In this document: positions 16,994-26,014 of the stretch, piece after piece
How the letters are laid out: each line of letters opens with the position of its first letter
Position numbering within the stretch: position 1 is the stretch's first letter
From: Burkholderiaceae bacterium
GTDB taxonomy: Bacteria > Pseudomonadota > Gammaproteobacteria > Burkholderiales > Burkholderiaceae_C
NCBI GenBank assembly: GCA_905339355.1
Contig: CAJPFZ010000268.1
Coordinates: 1-32,330 of the forward strand
Direction of reading: 5' to 3'
DNA: 32,330 bases
Notes under the pieces: generated by a model
Databases searched by the model: none
What the model saw: the letters and a program-made list of their open reading frames with translations, nothing else
What the model was told of the DNA's origin: nothing
Made by a program: the position numbers and the translations under genes

Positions 16994-18212
16994 AGCGCAT
17001 CGTGCCCGCCACGAGATCGAAGCGGAACAGCCGGCATTCGATCGGCCCGTTCCACATCGGCACCCGCCGGCTTTCCTTCAGCCGCATCTCGCTCGGCAGC
17101 CGCATGTCCGGGCTCAGCACGTAGGCCGTCCAGCCTGCGGGGTGGTGCGTGTAGGCGCGCTTCCAGTGCGAGGCGAGGCGCGCGAAGAAGTCTTGTGGTG
17201 TGTCGCGATCCTGCGCCGACGGCCGCGCCGCCTTGCCGCCGACGTCGATGCGCTCGCCGTAAGGCGGGTTGAGCATCAGCGTGCCGGGCAGCTCGGGCGG
17301 CAGCGCAGGGGCAGGGCGTTCCAGCGCGTCGCCGCCGTGGAAGGTGATGGCGGCCTCGACGCCGGCGCGCTGCGCATTGCGGCGCGCGAAGTCGACCATG
17401 CGGAAGGATACGTCGCTCGCCACGATCGGCACCGCGCTCGCGTGGATGCGCGACTGCGCATGGCTTTTCAGCCGCTGCCATTGCGCGCGCATCTCGGGGC
17501 TCGAGAACGGCAGCAGTCGCTCGAAGGCGAAGCGCCGCTTCAGGCCGGGCGCGATGCCGCAGGCGATCTGTGCGGCTTCGATGGCGATGGTGCCGGAGCC
17601 GCAGCAGGGGTCGTGCAGGGCCCCGCCATGCTCGGCGGTGCCGCGCCAGCCGGCGGCGGCGAGCATCGCGGCGGCCAGCGTCTCCTTCAGCGGCGCATCG
17701 CCCTTGTCCTCGCGCCAGCCGCGCTTGAACAGCGGCTCGCCGGAACTGTCGATGTACAAGGAGGCTCGCTCGGGGCCGAGGTGCAACACCAGCGGCAGGT
17801 CGGGGTGCTGCGTGTCGACGCTCGGGCGCTCGCCGGCCGCCTCGCGCATCACGTCGCATACCGCGTCCTTGATGCGCAGCGCGGCAAAGTTCAGGCTCTT
17901 CAGCGGGCTGCGCTGCGCGGTGGTGTCCACCCGCAGCGTGTGCTGCGGCGTGATCCATTGGGTCCAGTCGACGCTGCGGCCGAGTTCGTAGAGGTCGTTT
18001 TCGTCGTGGTAGGCGCCCTCGGCCACCTCGACCAGCACGCGCTGCGGCAGCCGGCATTCGAGGTTGAGCTGCATCACCTCGTCGGGGCCGCCCTCGAGCG
18101 ACACGCCGCCGCGCGCCTTGCGCGCCTGCGCGTTCGGCAGAACACGTTGCACTTCGTCAGCGAGGAAATCTTCCACGCCGGCGGCGCAGGGCAGGAACAG
18201 CGGCAACGCCAT
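16992..18212 (-). CDS. rlmL: THUMP-domain 23S rRNA methyltransferase, RlmL-like (m2G2445 type)
   Basis: This 406-residue protein is a class I SAM-dependent RNA methyltransferase with a THUMP RNA-binding domain at its N-terminus. It corresponds to the N-terminal half of E. coli RlmKL (702 residues), which methylates N2 of G2445 in 23S rRNA; the RlmK half is absent. The catalytic part shows HDPCCGSGTIAIEAAQIACG (SAM-binding), DVSFRMVDFARRNAQRAGV, the NPPYGER active-site motif and FKRGWRED before it. Its ATG shares one base with the rpoN stop codon (TGATG), so the two are translationally coupled. The coupling with rpoN is unusual: in many proteobacteria hpf follows rpoN. The exact target base is inferred from family membership. 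Confidence 0.9.
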   Translation of the reverse strand: MALPLFLPCAAGVEDFLADEVQRVLPNAQARKARGGVSLEGGPDEVMQLNLECRLPQRVLVEVAEGAYHDENDLYELGRSVDWTQWITPQHTLRVDTTAQRSPLKSLNFAALRIKDAVCDVMREAAGERPSVDTQHPDLPLVLHLGPERASLYIDSSGEPLFKRGWREDKGDAPLKETLAAAMLAAAGWRGTAEHGGALHDPCCGSGTIAIEAAQIACGIAPGLKRRFAFERLLPFSSPEMRAQWQRLKSHAQSRIHASAVPIVASDVSFRMVDFARRNAQRAGVEAAITFHGGDALERPAPALPPELPGTLMLNPPYGERIDVGGKAARPSAQDRDTPQDFFARLASHWKRAYTHHPAGWTAYVLSPDMRLPSEMRLKESRRVPMWNGPIECRLFRFDLVAGTMR

Positions 18213-19741
18213 CACATGGCCTTGCGCAGGTTGGCCGGCGCGATCTTCAGCGCTTCGCGGTACTTCGCGACGGTGCGGCGCGCGACCTGGATGCCCTGCT
18301 CCTCGAGCATCAGCGACAGCTGGCTGTCCGACAGCGGCTTGGCCGGGTCTTCGGCCGACACCAGTTGCTTGATCAGCGCGCGCACCGCGGTGCTCGACGC
18401 GTTGCCGCCGGCCTCGGTGTTGAGCGAGGACCCGAAGAAATACTTCAGCTCGAAGGTGCCGAAGGGCGTCGACATGTACTTGGCGGTGGTCACGCGCGAG
18501 ATCGTGGACTCGTGCAGGCCCAGCTCGTCGGCGATCTCGCGCAGCACCAGCGGCTTCATCGCGATCTCGCCATGGGTGAAGAAGCTCTTCTGGCGCTCGA
18601 CGATGGCCTGCGACACGCGCTGGATGGTGTCGAAGCGCTGCTGGATGTTCTTCATGAACCAGCGCGCCTCCTGCAGCCGCGAGCTCAGGCCCGGACCGCT
18701 GCCGTTGGCCGCGCCGCGCGTCTGGCGGATCGCCTGCGCGTACAGGTCGTTGATGCGCAGCTTGGGCATCACGTCCTGGTTGAGCACCACCTTCCAGTTG
18801 CGGCCGGACTTCTGCACCACCACGTCGGGCACGATGATGTTGGCCTCGGCGCGCGCGAAGGGGCGCGCCGGCTTGGGTTCGAGCGAGGTGATCAGCGCCT
18901 GCGCTTCCTTGAGCAGCGCCTCGTCGGCGCCGGTGGCCGCCATCAGCCGTTTCAGGTCGCGGCGCGCGAGCAGCTCCAGGTGCTGCTTGCAGACCATGAT
19001 CGCGATCATCTGCGCCTCGCTGCGCGGCATCAGGCGCAGCTGCAGGATCAGGCACTCCGACAGCGAACGCGCGCCGACGCCGGTGGGCTCCATGCTCTGC
19101 AGCCACTTGAGCGCGCACTGCAGGCGCTCGAGCAGGTCGGCGCGTGCTTCTTCGTCCTCGTCGCCGATCAGTTCGGCGGCGATTTCCTCCAGCGGGTCGG
19201 CGAGGTAGCCGTCCTCGTTGAGCGATTCGATCAGCACGTGCAGCGCGGCGGCGTCTTCGGGCGACAGCCGCATGCCGGGCAACTGCTCGCGCAGGAACTC
19301 CTGCAGCGTCTGCGCTGCCGGGTTGCGGTCCTGCGGATCGAAGTCCTCGTTGTCGCTGCTGCCGGTGCCGCTGCCGCTGGGCGTTTCGCGGATGCCGTCG
19401 AAATCGTCGCGTTCGGTGCCGTTCTCCCAATCCTCGCGTTCGGTCGCGCCGAACTCCGCGCTGTCGACGCCGGGCGTGTCCTCTGCCGCGCTGCTGGAGG
19501 ACTCCGCGGCGGCCTCGGTCTCGCGTTCGCCCGCGCGCTCGGCGGGGCTCGATCGCTCGGCGAGCGGTTCGAACACCGGGGCGGTGTCTTCCTCGGCTTC
19601 GAGGAAGGGGTTCTGCTCGAGCATCTGCTCGACTTCCTGGTGCAACTCGAGCGTGGACAGCTGCAGCAGCCGGATCGACTGCTGCAGCTGCGGCGTCAGC
19701 GCGAGGTGCTGCGACAGGCGGACTTGCAATGACGGCTTCAT
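18212..19741 (-). CDS. rpoN: RNA polymerase sigma-54 factor RpoN
   Basis: Sigma-54 recognises -24/-12 promoters and needs AAA+ activators; it typically serves nitrogen control, motility and other functions. The 509-residue protein has the Gln/Leu-rich activator-contact region I (LTPQLQQSIRLLQLSTLELH), an acidic disordered region II (about 48-120, Glu/Asp/Ser-rich), the core-binding domain, the helix-turn-helix area and the RpoN box ARRTVAKYRE at about residues 487-496. It sits 18 nt downstream of lptB and overlaps rlmL by one base, so it belongs to the lptA-lptB-rpoN-rlmL transcript. No activator protein with an AAA+ domain occurs in the window, and I saw no clear -24/-12 promoter here. Confidence 0.97.
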   Translation of the reverse strand: MKPSLQVRLSQHLALTPQLQQSIRLLQLSTLELHQEVEQMLEQNPFLEAEEDTAPVFEPLAERSSPAERAGERETEAAAESSSSAAEDTPGVDSAEFGATEREDWENGTERDDFDGIRETPSGSGTGSSDNEDFDPQDRNPAAQTLQEFLREQLPGMRLSPEDAAALHVLIESLNEDGYLADPLEEIAAELIGDEDEEARADLLERLQCALKWLQSMEPTGVGARSLSECLILQLRLMPRSEAQMIAIMVCKQHLELLARRDLKRLMAATGADEALLKEAQALITSLEPKPARPFARAEANIIVPDVVVQKSGRNWKVVLNQDVMPKLRINDLYAQAIRQTRGAANGSGPGLSSRLQEARWFMKNIQQRFDTIQRVSQAIVERQKSFFTHGEIAMKPLVLREIADELGLHESTISRVTTAKYMSTPFGTFELKYFFGSSLNTEAGGNASSTAVRALIKQLVSAEDPAKPLSDSQLSLMLEEQGIQVARRTVAKYREALKIAPANLRKAM

Positions 19742-19759
19742 GCGGGTCTCGTCATCGCG

Positions 19760-20542
19760 TCACATGCGGAAATGCTCGCCGAGATAGACCTTGCGGACAT
19801 CGGGGTTCTCGACGATCTCGACCGGCGTGCCTTCGGCCAGCACGCGGCCTTCGCTGATGATGTAGGCGCGGTCGCAGATGCCCAGCGTCTCGCGCACGTT
19901 GTGGTCGGTGATCAGCACGCCGATGCCGCGCGCCTTCAGGAAACTGATGATGCGCTGGATCTCGATCACCGCGATCGGGTCGACGCCGGCAAACGGCTCG
20001 TCGAGCAGGATGAAGCGCGGCTGGGTGGCCAGTGCGCGCGCGATCTCGACACGCCGGCGCTCGCCGCCCGACAGTGCGGGCGCGGGCGAGTGGCGCAGCT
20101 TCTCGATGCTGAGGTCGTGCAGCAGCCCGTTGAGCAACTCCTCGATCAGCGCAGGCTTGAGCGGCTTGCCCTTCGCGTCGAGCTGCAATTCGAGCACCGC
20201 GCGGATGTTCTCCTCGACGGTCAGCTTGCGGAAGATCGACGCTTCCTGCGGAAGATAGGAGAGCCCGAGACGCGAGCGCCGATGGATCGGCAAGCGCTCG
20301 ACGGCCTCACCGTCGATCGTGATCTCGCCGGCATCGGCGCGCACCAACCCGACGATCATGTAGAAGCTCGTGGTCTTGCCGGCGCCGTTGGGCCCGAGCA
20401 GGCCGACCACCTCGCCGGCATCGACGGCCAGGTGCACGTCCTTGACCACCTTGCGCACCCCGTAGGTCTTCTGCAGACCCTGGGCCGACAGCCGGCCCAC
20501 ACTGCGCGGCGCCGCCGCGACAGCCGCTGTCGCCGCGCTCAC
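19760..20542 (-). CDS. lptB: LPS export ABC transporter ATP-binding protein LptB
   Basis: LptB is the cytoplasmic ATPase of the LptB2FGC complex that extracts lipopolysaccharide from the inner membrane. The 260-residue protein has Walker A GPNGAGKT at residues 50-57, the Q-loop region ([10 protein letters not shown]), the signature [15 protein letters not shown], Walker B with the catalytic Glu ([14 protein letters not shown]) and the His switch ([10 protein letters not shown]). It is slightly longer than the E. coli protein (241) because of an Ala-rich N-terminal extension. The start at 20542 is a GTG; no strong Shine-Dalgarno sequence is visible and a start nearer residue 19 cannot be ruled out. 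It lies between lptA and rpoN, the order common in Proteobacteria. Confidence 0.95.
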   Translation of the reverse strand: MSAATAAVAAAPRSVGRLSAQGLQKTYGVRKVVKDVHLAVDAGEVVGLLGPNGAGKTTSFYMIVGLVRADAGEITIDGEAVERLPIHRRSRLGLSYLPQEASIFRKLTVEENIRAVLELQLDAKGKPLKPALIEELLNGLLHDLSIEKLRHSPAPALSGGERRRVEIARALATQPRFILLDEPFAGVDPIAVIEIQRIISFLKARGIGVLITDHNVRETLGICDRAYIISEGRVLAEGTPVEIVENPDVRKVYLGEHFRM

Positions 20543-20582
20543 TGCAGCCCCGCCCGCGAGAGAGGGTTCGTCTTGGGGGCTC

Positions 20583-21227
20583 TCACTTCTTGTCCCCGAG
20601 CGAGGAACTGGGCTTGAGCGGAATACCGGCCGCCGACGCCGCCGCTGCTGCGGCCGGCGTGCCTTCGCGCGGCGTCAGCACGGCGCGGACGCGCCCGCCG
20701 GTGCTGCCGGCGGTGGTCGAGGCGGGGCCGCCCGACACGCTGAACACCTCGGTCGTGTTGTCGTAGGTGATCAGGTTGCCGGTGATCTCGTCGCCGATGG
20801 TGGCGCCGCGCAGGCGCCGCACGATCGCGTTGTTGACGAAGCGCACCGTGTCGGCCCTCTCCTCGTATTCGAGCCGGTCGGCTTGCCCGTCGATGTACTC
20901 GTCGACGCCGTCGCGCTTCTGGCGGAACGTGGCGGGCTGCGCCTTGCTGCCCAGCGCGACCGCGGTATAGAAGCCGTCCGGGCTTTCGCGCACTTCCACG
21001 CTGTCCGCCTTGATGACGATGCTGCCCTTGGTGATGATCACGTTGCCGCTGAAGACGATCACCTGCTTGAGCAGATCGAAGGTGCCCTGGCGGTCCGCCG
21101 CCACGTTCAGCGGTTTGGTGCGGTCGGCCTTTTCGGCCAGCGCCGGGGTGGCCAGCGCCAAGGCGAGCAGCGCCGCGGGCGCGGCTCGGCAGAGGCCTTT
21201 GAGCAGGGGGAAGCGCGGTGGTGTCAT
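20583..21227 (-). CDS. lptA: LPS transport periplasmic protein LptA
   Basis: LptA forms the periplasmic bridge that carries lipopolysaccharide from LptC to LptD. This is a 214-residue protein from the chosen start, with a signal peptide ([20 protein letters not shown], then a Leu/Ala core ending ATPALA). The OstA-like fold follows, with repeated beta-strand segments such as [37 protein letters not shown] and [21 protein letters not shown]-terminal Gly/Thr/Ala-rich tail ends the protein. An ATG 8 codons upstream (21251) exists, but the -10-like TAGAAT overlaps it, so transcription would begin after it and ATG 21227 is favoured. A strong terminator of dsbA lies upstream, so this operon probably has its own promoter. 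lptC, usually upstream, is not in the window. Confidence 0.93.
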   Translation of the reverse strand: MTPPRFPLLKGLCRAAPAALLALALATPALAEKADRTKPLNVAADRQGTFDLLKQVIVFSGNVIITKGSIVIKADSVEVRESPDGFYTAVALGSKAQPATFRQKRDGVDEYIDGQADRLEYEERADTVRFVNNAIVRRLRGATIGDEITGNLITYDNTTEVFSVSGGPASTTAGSTGGRVRAVLTPREGTPAAAAAASAAGIPLKPSSSLGDKK

Positions 21228-21249
21228 AGAGGCATGAAACTTGCAGGCC

Positions 21250-21255
21250 ATTCTA
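21250..21255 (-). promoter_or_regulatory. Possible -10 of the lptA-lptB-rpoN-rlmL operon
   Basis: TAGAAT on the minus strand, 22 nt before the lptA ATG and downstream of the dsbA terminator. No clear -35. It is in the right place for a promoter of the operon and argues for the downstream lptA start. Confidence 0.4.
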
Positions 21256-21277
21256 GCCCGAAGACTTTCATGCCGAG

Positions 21278-21314
21278 GGAGAAAAGCGGGAATTCGCCCT
21301 CGAATATCCCGCTT
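21278..21314 (-). terminator. Intrinsic terminator of the argS-SPOR-dsbA cluster
   Basis: On the minus strand AAGCGGG pairs with CCCGCTT (7 bp). An inner ATTCG/CGAAT pairing extends the stem, and the hairpin is followed by TTCTC so that CCCGCTTTTCT forms the U-rich end. It lies 10 nt after the dsbA stop. A clear rho-independent terminator. Confidence 0.85.
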
Positions 21315-21324
21315 CGGTGGGCGC

Positions 21325-21966
21325 TCAGCCGCCCTTGCGCACGCGCTGGATCAGATGGTCGGCCACCGCCAGCGACGCATCGGGGCTGCCGGCGAGCGTG
21401 CCCGACGTATAGAACTTCCCGTGCACGCCGATCGCCGGCACGCCGTCGATCTTGTAGTCGGCGGCCGCCTTGGAGGCCTGGCGCACCTTGGTCTGCACGC
21501 TGAACGAGTTGTACTGGTCCAGGAACTTGGCGCTGTCGACGCCGTTCTTCTGCATGAAGGCGGCAATGTCGGCGGGCTTGTCGAGCCGCTGGCGCTCGCT
21601 GTGGATGGCGTAGAACACCTTGCGGTGCATCGTCGGGATGAGACCCATGGCCTCCAGCGCGTAGTAGATCTTCTGGTGCGCGACGAAGGGTTCCTCGCGG
21701 AAGGCGACCGGCACGCGGCGGAAAGCGACGTCGGCGGGCAGCTTCTTGGACCAGGCGTCGAGCGCCGGCTCGAAAACATTGCAGTGCGGGCAGCCGTACC
21801 AGAAGAACTCGATCACCTCGATCTTGCCCGCGGCGACCGGCACCGGCTGGCTCAGCTTGACGTAGTGCGTGCCTTCGACCGGCGCACCTTGCGCCACGGC
21901 GGTAGTCAGGCCGGTGGCGGCCAATCCGGCGACGGCCAGCTGGGCGGAGAACTCTCGACGATTCAT
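21325..21966 (-). CDS. dsbA: Thiol:disulfide interchange protein DsbA
   Basis: DsbA is the periplasmic oxidase that introduces disulfide bonds and is reoxidised by DsbB. The 213-residue mature-plus-signal protein has the active-site CPHC (Cys59 and Cys62) in FFWYGCPHCNVF, and the cis-proline motif GVPAIGV later in the thioredoxin fold. The helical insert (FREEPFVAHQKIYYALEAMG) is typical. The signal peptide starts MNRREFSAQLAVAGLAATG; the RREF pair resembles a twin-arginine motif, unlike the Sec/SRP signal of E. coli DsbA. ATG 21966 was chosen over one at 21981 because AAGGA lies 7 nt upstream. It follows the SPOR gene by 57 nt and ends at a clear terminator. Confidence 0.95.
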   Translation of the reverse strand: MNRREFSAQLAVAGLAATGLTTAVAQGAPVEGTHYVKLSQPVPVAAGKIEVIEFFWYGCPHCNVFEPALDAWSKKLPADVAFRRVPVAFREEPFVAHQKIYYALEAMGLIPTMHRKVFYAIHSERQRLDKPADIAAFMQKNGVDSAKFLDQYNSFSVQTKVRQASKAAADYKIDGVPAIGVHGKFYTSGTLAGSPDASLAVADHLIQRVRKGG

Positions 21967-21993
21967 TCCTTGTTCCTTCAAAGGCAGCGATCC

Positions 21994-22012
21994 TGAAGCA
22001 GAGTGTGCTTCA
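21994..22012. repeat. Hairpin between SPOR and dsbA
   Basis: TGAAGCA and TGCTTCA form a perfect 7-bp stem with a 5-nt loop in the 57-nt gap upstream of dsbA. No U tract follows on the minus strand, so it may be an RNA stability element or operator rather than a terminator. Confidence 0.45.
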
Positions 22013-22023
22013 AGCCGCCTGGT

Positions 22024-22686
22024 TCAACGTTGCACACGCACCAGCGAAGATTCCATGCCGGAGGCTTCCAGCCTGTCCTTGGTGACGTCGGCATCGTCCC
22101 TGCTCTCGAAGGGGCCGACACGCACCCGGTACACCGTGCGGCCGGCCTGCTCGCGCTCGGTGACCTTGGCGCCCATGCCGAGCATCGCGATCTTGGCACG
22201 CTGTGCCTCGGCGTCCTCGGGACGCGCGAACGCACCGACCTGCACGAAGTAACTGAACGGATCGGCGCCGGGTTTGGTGGACGCGCGCGGCGCGGCCGCC
22301 GTCTGCGTGGCGGGCGGTTTGTCGCCGAGGATCTCCGCCGGGTCGCGCCGGGCGGCCGCCGGAGCCGATGCGGTGGGCGCCGCGGCGACCGGTGGTGCGG
22401 CGGGTGGCGCCACCGGGACCGTCGCTGGCGGCAACGGCCCGGTCGCGGTGGCCGGCGGGCTCGTGCTCGGGCGCGCCGGCGACTTGCCGTGCAAAGGGCC
22501 GTTCGGGTCCCAGTTCTTGTTCTTCTCGGCTTCGGCCGCGTCCTGCTCGGCGGTTCGCTGCGGAACCTTGTTCACGAACGGCACCGGCACCTTCGTGACG
22601 TACAGCGCCACGCCGAGCGCCACCGCGAGCCCGACCATCAGGCCGACGATCAGCCCCATCGCGAAGCCACCACGTTGATATTTCAT
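22024..22686 (-). CDS. SPOR-domain membrane protein (FtsN-like layout)
   Basis: This 220-residue protein has a short cytoplasmic N-terminus (MKYQRGGF), one membrane helix (about 9-30, GLIVGLMVGLAVALGVALYV) and a periplasmic region rich in Pro, Ala and Thr. A C-terminal SPOR domain follows (about 145-220, YFVQVGAFARPEDAEAQ, YRVRVGPFESRDDADVTKD). SPOR domains bind denuded peptidoglycan glycan strands at the division septum, and the layout is that of FtsN. Being between argS and dsbA is a common betaproteobacterial order. ATG 22686 fits because GGGGGA lies a few bases upstream; a longer reading from 22743 would add a Cys/Arg-rich lead. A role in cell division is inferred, not proven. Confidence 0.88.
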   Translation of the reverse strand: MKYQRGGFAMGLIVGLMVGLAVALGVALYVTKVPVPFVNKVPQRTAEQDAAEAEKNKNWDPNGPLHGKSPARPSTSPPATATGPLPPATVPVAPPAAPPVAAAPTASAPAAARRDPAEILGDKPPATQTAAAPRASTKPGADPFSYFVQVGAFARPEDAEAQRAKIAMLGMGAKVTEREQAGRTVYRVRVGPFESRDDADVTKDRLEASGMESSLVRVQR

Positions 22687-22699
22687 TCGTCCCCCGGGA

Positions 22700-24385
22700 T
22701 CACATCTTGTCGGGCGCGCCGACACCCAGCACGCCCAACGCATTTTTCAGCACTTGCCGGGTTGCACTCAACAGCGCCATGCGCGCGCGTGTCAGCTCGG
22801 CATCGTCGACCAGGAACCGCACCTGGTCGTAGCAGGCGTGGTAGTCGCTCGCCAGCTCGCGTGTGTAGAAGGCCACGTCGTGCGGCGCCAGCCCGTTGGC
22901 GGCGCCCGCCAGCACGTCGGGATAGGCGGCCAGACGCAGCATCAACGCGAGCTCGGCCGGCTCCACCAGCAGATCGAGCCTGGCCGCGGCGAGGGTGCCC
23001 AGGTCGCCGCCGCGTTCGGCCGTCCAGGCACGCAGCACCGAGCAGATGCGTGCGTGGGCGTACTGGACGTAGAAGACCGGGTTGGTGTTGGCCTGCTCCA
23101 GCGCGAGATCGACGTCGAACACGAACTCGGTGTCCGCCTTGCGGCTGTTGAGGAAGAAGCGCACCGCGTCCTTGCTGGTCCAGTCGATCAGGTCGCGCAG
23201 GGTGACGTAGCTGCCGGCGCGCTTGGAGATCTTCACCTCCTCGCCGCCCTTCATCACCGTGACCATCTTGTGCAGCAGGTAATCGGGGTATCCCTCGGGA
23301 ATGCCCACGCCCGCGGCCTGCAGGCCGGCCCGCACGCGGGCCATGGTGCCGTGGTGGTCGGTGCCCTGGACGTTGATCGCCCGGGTGAAGCCGCGCTCGA
23401 ACTTGTTGATGTGGTAGGCGACGTCGGGCACGAAGTAGGTGTACGTGCCGTCCGACTTCTTCATTACGCGATCCTTGTCGTCGCCGAAGTCGGTCGTGCG
23501 CAGCCACAGCGCACCGTCGAGTTCATAGGTCTTGCCGGCGGCGATCAGCCGCGCCACCGTGTCGTCGACCCGGTGGGTGGTGTACAGGCTCGACTCGAGA
23601 AAGTAGTTGTCGAAGCGCAGTCCGAAGGCCTGCAGGTCGAGGTCCTGCTCGTGGCGCAGGTAGGCCACCGCGAACTCGCGGATGCCGTCGATGTCCTGCG
23701 GATCGCCCGAGGCGGTGAACTCGCGGTCGTCGGCCTTGACGGTCTTCTTCGCCATGAAGTCGTCGGCCACGTCCTGGATGTAGTCGCCGGCATAGGCGGC
23801 CTCGGGCCACCCGGCGTCGCCGGGCTTGAAGCCGCGGATGCGCGCCTGCACCGAGGCGGCCAGCGTCGCGATCTGCACGCCCGCGTCGTTGTAGTAGAAC
23901 TCGCGCGTCACCTGGTAGCCCTGGCTCTCGAACAGGCGGCACACCGCATCGCCCAGCGCCGCCTGGCGCGCGTGGCCCAGGTGCAAGGGCCCGGTGGGGT
24001 TGGCCGACACGAACTCCACCAGCACGCGGTAAGTCTTTGGCGGCTGCGCGCCGAAGCGCTCGCCGGCCTGCAGCACCTCGGCGACGACCGCCTGCTTGGC
24101 AGCGGCCGACAGGCGCAGGTTGATGAAGCCGGGGCCGGCGATCTCCATCGCGGCCACATGGCGCCGGGCGGCGTCCTGCCGGCCGAGCGCCTCGACCAGC
24201 GCCTGGGCCACCTCGCGCGGATTCTTCCTGAGCGGCTTGGCGAGCTGCATGGCCGCCGTCACGGCCAGGTCGCCGTGCGCCGCCTGTTTTGGGGATTCGA
24301 ACGCGGCCGCCAGGGTCGCGCCGGGGCTGACCTCCTGGATGGCCGCCTTCAGGGCGTCCAGCAGCGCCTGTTTCGCTTCAATCAT
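22700..24385 (-). CDS. argS: Arginine--tRNA ligase ArgS
   Basis: Class I aminoacyl-tRNA synthetase that charges tRNA-Arg. The 561-residue protein (E. coli 577) has the N-terminal additional domain (about 1-110), the HIGH-type motif in [19 protein letters not shown], the arginine-pocket segment [11 protein letters not shown], the KMSKS-like loop [11 protein letters not shown], and an anticodon-binding C-terminal domain ([15 protein letters not shown] to GVGAPDKM). ATG 24385 was chosen because family members begin near MIEAKQ-LL and a longer reading from 24658 adds unrelated text. TAGAAT ends 8 nt before it. It is the first gene of a minus-strand cluster with the SPOR protein (13 nt) and dsbA. 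It is divergent from the protein kinase gene. Confidence 0.97.
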   Translation of the reverse strand: MIEAKQALLDALKAAIQEVSPGATLAAAFESPKQAAHGDLAVTAAMQLAKPLRKNPREVAQALVEALGRQDAARRHVAAMEIAGPGFINLRLSAAAKQAVVAEVLQAGERFGAQPPKTYRVLVEFVSANPTGPLHLGHARQAALGDAVCRLFESQGYQVTREFYYNDAGVQIATLAASVQARIRGFKPGDAGWPEAAYAGDYIQDVADDFMAKKTVKADDREFTASGDPQDIDGIREFAVAYLRHEQDLDLQAFGLRFDNYFLESSLYTTHRVDDTVARLIAAGKTYELDGALWLRTTDFGDDKDRVMKKSDGTYTYFVPDVAYHINKFERGFTRAINVQGTDHHGTMARVRAGLQAAGVGIPEGYPDYLLHKMVTVMKGGEEVKISKRAGSYVTLRDLIDWTSKDAVRFFLNSRKADTEFVFDVDLALEQANTNPVFYVQYAHARICSVLRAWTAERGGDLGTLAAARLDLLVEPAELALMLRLAAYPDVLAGAANGLAPHDVAFYTRELASDYHACYDQVRFLVDDAELTRARMALLSATRQVLKNALGVLGVGAPDKM

Positions 24386-24393
24386 GGGAGCCG

Positions 24394-24399
24394 ATTCTA
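24394..24399 (-). promoter_or_regulatory. Possible -10 of argS (leaderless spacing)
   Basis: TAGAAT on the minus strand, 8 nt before the argS ATG. No convincing -35. argS has no good ribosome site, which fits a leaderless or near-leaderless message. Confidence 0.35.
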
Positions 24400-24521
24400 A
24401 GGTTGCCCCTCCTTGCGCCGCGGCAGATACAAGGCGTTGCGACGACCGTGCCGAACAAGGGCAGGATTGCCGCGTCTTTGTGCCCTTTATCGGCCGGCAC
24501 ACTGATGCAGGCGGAGAGAAG

Positions 24522-25910
24522 ATGGCATTCCGGCCGAGTGAGGCCACCCCGTTCATGTCCAAAGACACCCGCCCCGCCGACCTGGCCCTCGAGATATCGG
24601 AATTGCCCGTGCAGATTGGCAAGTACCGCGTGCTGCGCAAGCTGGGCGAAGGCGCCACCAGCGAAGTCTTTCTCTGTCACGACGACTTTCATGACCGCGA
24701 CGTCGCGGTCAAGCGGGTGCGCGTCCTGTCTGGCGACCCGGTGGACGGCCGCTACAGCGAGCGCTTCTTCAACGCCGAGGCGGCGCTGGTGGGACGCCTG
24801 CAACACCCCAACGTCGTGCAGATCCTCGATGCGGTGGTCGACCCCGAGGGGGCTTACCTGGTCATGGAGTACGTGAGCGGCAGCACGCTGCGGCCGTATT
24901 GCCGGGCCGACCAGCTGCTGTCGCTCGAGCTGATCGTCGAGATCGGCTTCAAGTGCGCAATGGCGCTCGGCTACGTCTACCGCCAGGGCCTGATCCACCG
25001 CGACGTGAAGCCCGCCAACCTGCTGGTGGTGCTCAACAACGGCGCGATCACCGACGTGAAGATCACCGACTTCGGCAGCGTGCTGAACCTCGATTCGGAC
25101 GTGACCCAGGTCTACCGCGTCGGCTCGCTCGCCTACATGTCGCCCGAGCAGCTCGACGGCGGCACGCTCGACTGCCGCGCCGACATGTACTCGCTGGGCG
25201 CGGTGCTGTACCACCTGATCGCCGGGCGGCCGCCGTTCGACGCGCAGGTGCAGTCGGCGATGATGAACCAGATCTACAACCAGCAGCCGGCCTCGCTGAC
25301 CGGCCTGCGCTCGGGGCTCGCGGAGGCGGTGGACCAGGTGATCCAGCGCGCGCTCGCCAAGAACCCGACGATGCGCTACACGAACTGGGAGGAGTTCGCC
25401 CAGGCGCTGTCCTCGCTGATCGTCAACCACGACGTGCCGCGCGGGCAGATCCAGGGCGTGCTCGACTCCGAACGCTTCAACCTGCTGCGCAGCCTCGACT
25501 TCTTCACGAGCTTCGGCGACGTCGAGCTGTGGGAGGTCGTGCACCGCGCCAAGTGGCAGCGCTTCAGCTTCGGCCACGCGCTGTACCGCAAGGGCGAAGA
25601 GGGCAACAGCTTCCACATCATTGCGCAAGGCGAGGTGGAGGTGTTCCGCGACGGCATCAAGGTCGCGCAGCTGGGCGCCGGCACGTCGGTGGGCGAGATG
25701 GCCTACCTCGCCCCGAGCCCGGAGCTCAGGCGCCACAGCACCGACGTGATCGTCACCGAATCGGCGACCACGATCTCCTTCACGCCGGAGACGCTGGCGC
25801 AGGTCAGCCCGAGCTGCCGCCACCACTTCGACGAAGCCTTCATCCGCGTGCTGGTGCGCCGGCTGCATTCGGCGCACGAGGCGCTCGCGCATCCGCGGCG
25901 CATTCTCTGA
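24522..25910 (+). CDS. Ser/Thr protein kinase fused to a cyclic-nucleotide-binding domain
   Basis: This 462-residue cytoplasmic protein starts with a Hanks-type kinase domain (about 32-300). It shows the Gly loop [11 protein letters not shown], the ATP-anchoring Lys64 (VAVKRV), [10 protein letters not shown] with catalytic Asp161, the DFGS motif with Asp183, and [10 protein letters not shown] linker (about 300-325) leads to a CNB domain (about 326-445). It has [20 protein letters not shown] and [17 protein letters not shown], a phosphate-binding cassette with the Glu and a candidate Arg, though the canonical PRxAT motif is altered to RRHST. No transmembrane helix is present, so this is not the usual PASTA kinase. 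Kinase before CNB is the reverse of eukaryotic PKG. The start has GGAGAG 5 nt upstream. Regulation by cAMP, cGMP or another nucleotide is inferred. Confidence 0.9.
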   Translation: MAFRPSEATPFMSKDTRPADLALEISELPVQIGKYRVLRKLGEGATSEVFLCHDDFHDRDVAVKRVRVLSGDPVDGRYSERFFNAEAALVGRLQHPNVVQILDAVVDPEGAYLVMEYVSGSTLRPYCRADQLLSLELIVEIGFKCAMALGYVYRQGLIHRDVKPANLLVVLNNGAITDVKITDFGSVLNLDSDVTQVYRVGSLAYMSPEQLDGGTLDCRADMYSLGAVLYHLIAGRPPFDAQVQSAMMNQIYNQQPASLTGLRSGLAEAVDQVIQRALAKNPTMRYTNWEEFAQALSSLIVNHDVPRGQIQGVLDSERFNLLRSLDFFTSFGDVELWEVVHRAKWQRFSFGHALYRKGEEGNSFHIIAQGEVEVFRDGIKVAQLGAGTSVGEMAYLAPSPELRRHSTDVIVTESATTISFTPETLAQVSPSCRHHFDEAFIRVLVRRLHSAHEALAHPRRIL

Positions 25911-26014
25911 CCGGGGCAGTCTCCCGCTGCAGCGAGGTGCGCGTCGTGTTCCTTGCCGGATGCAAGGGGCGGTGCTCCAATGTGCCGTCGTTCACTCACA
26001 ACACCGGAGACTCC

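Noticed and set aside
24096-24521. Extended N-terminus for the protein kinase
   Set aside because: The extension runs antisense through argS and has no domain; ATG 24522 has a good ribosome site and directly precedes the kinase core.
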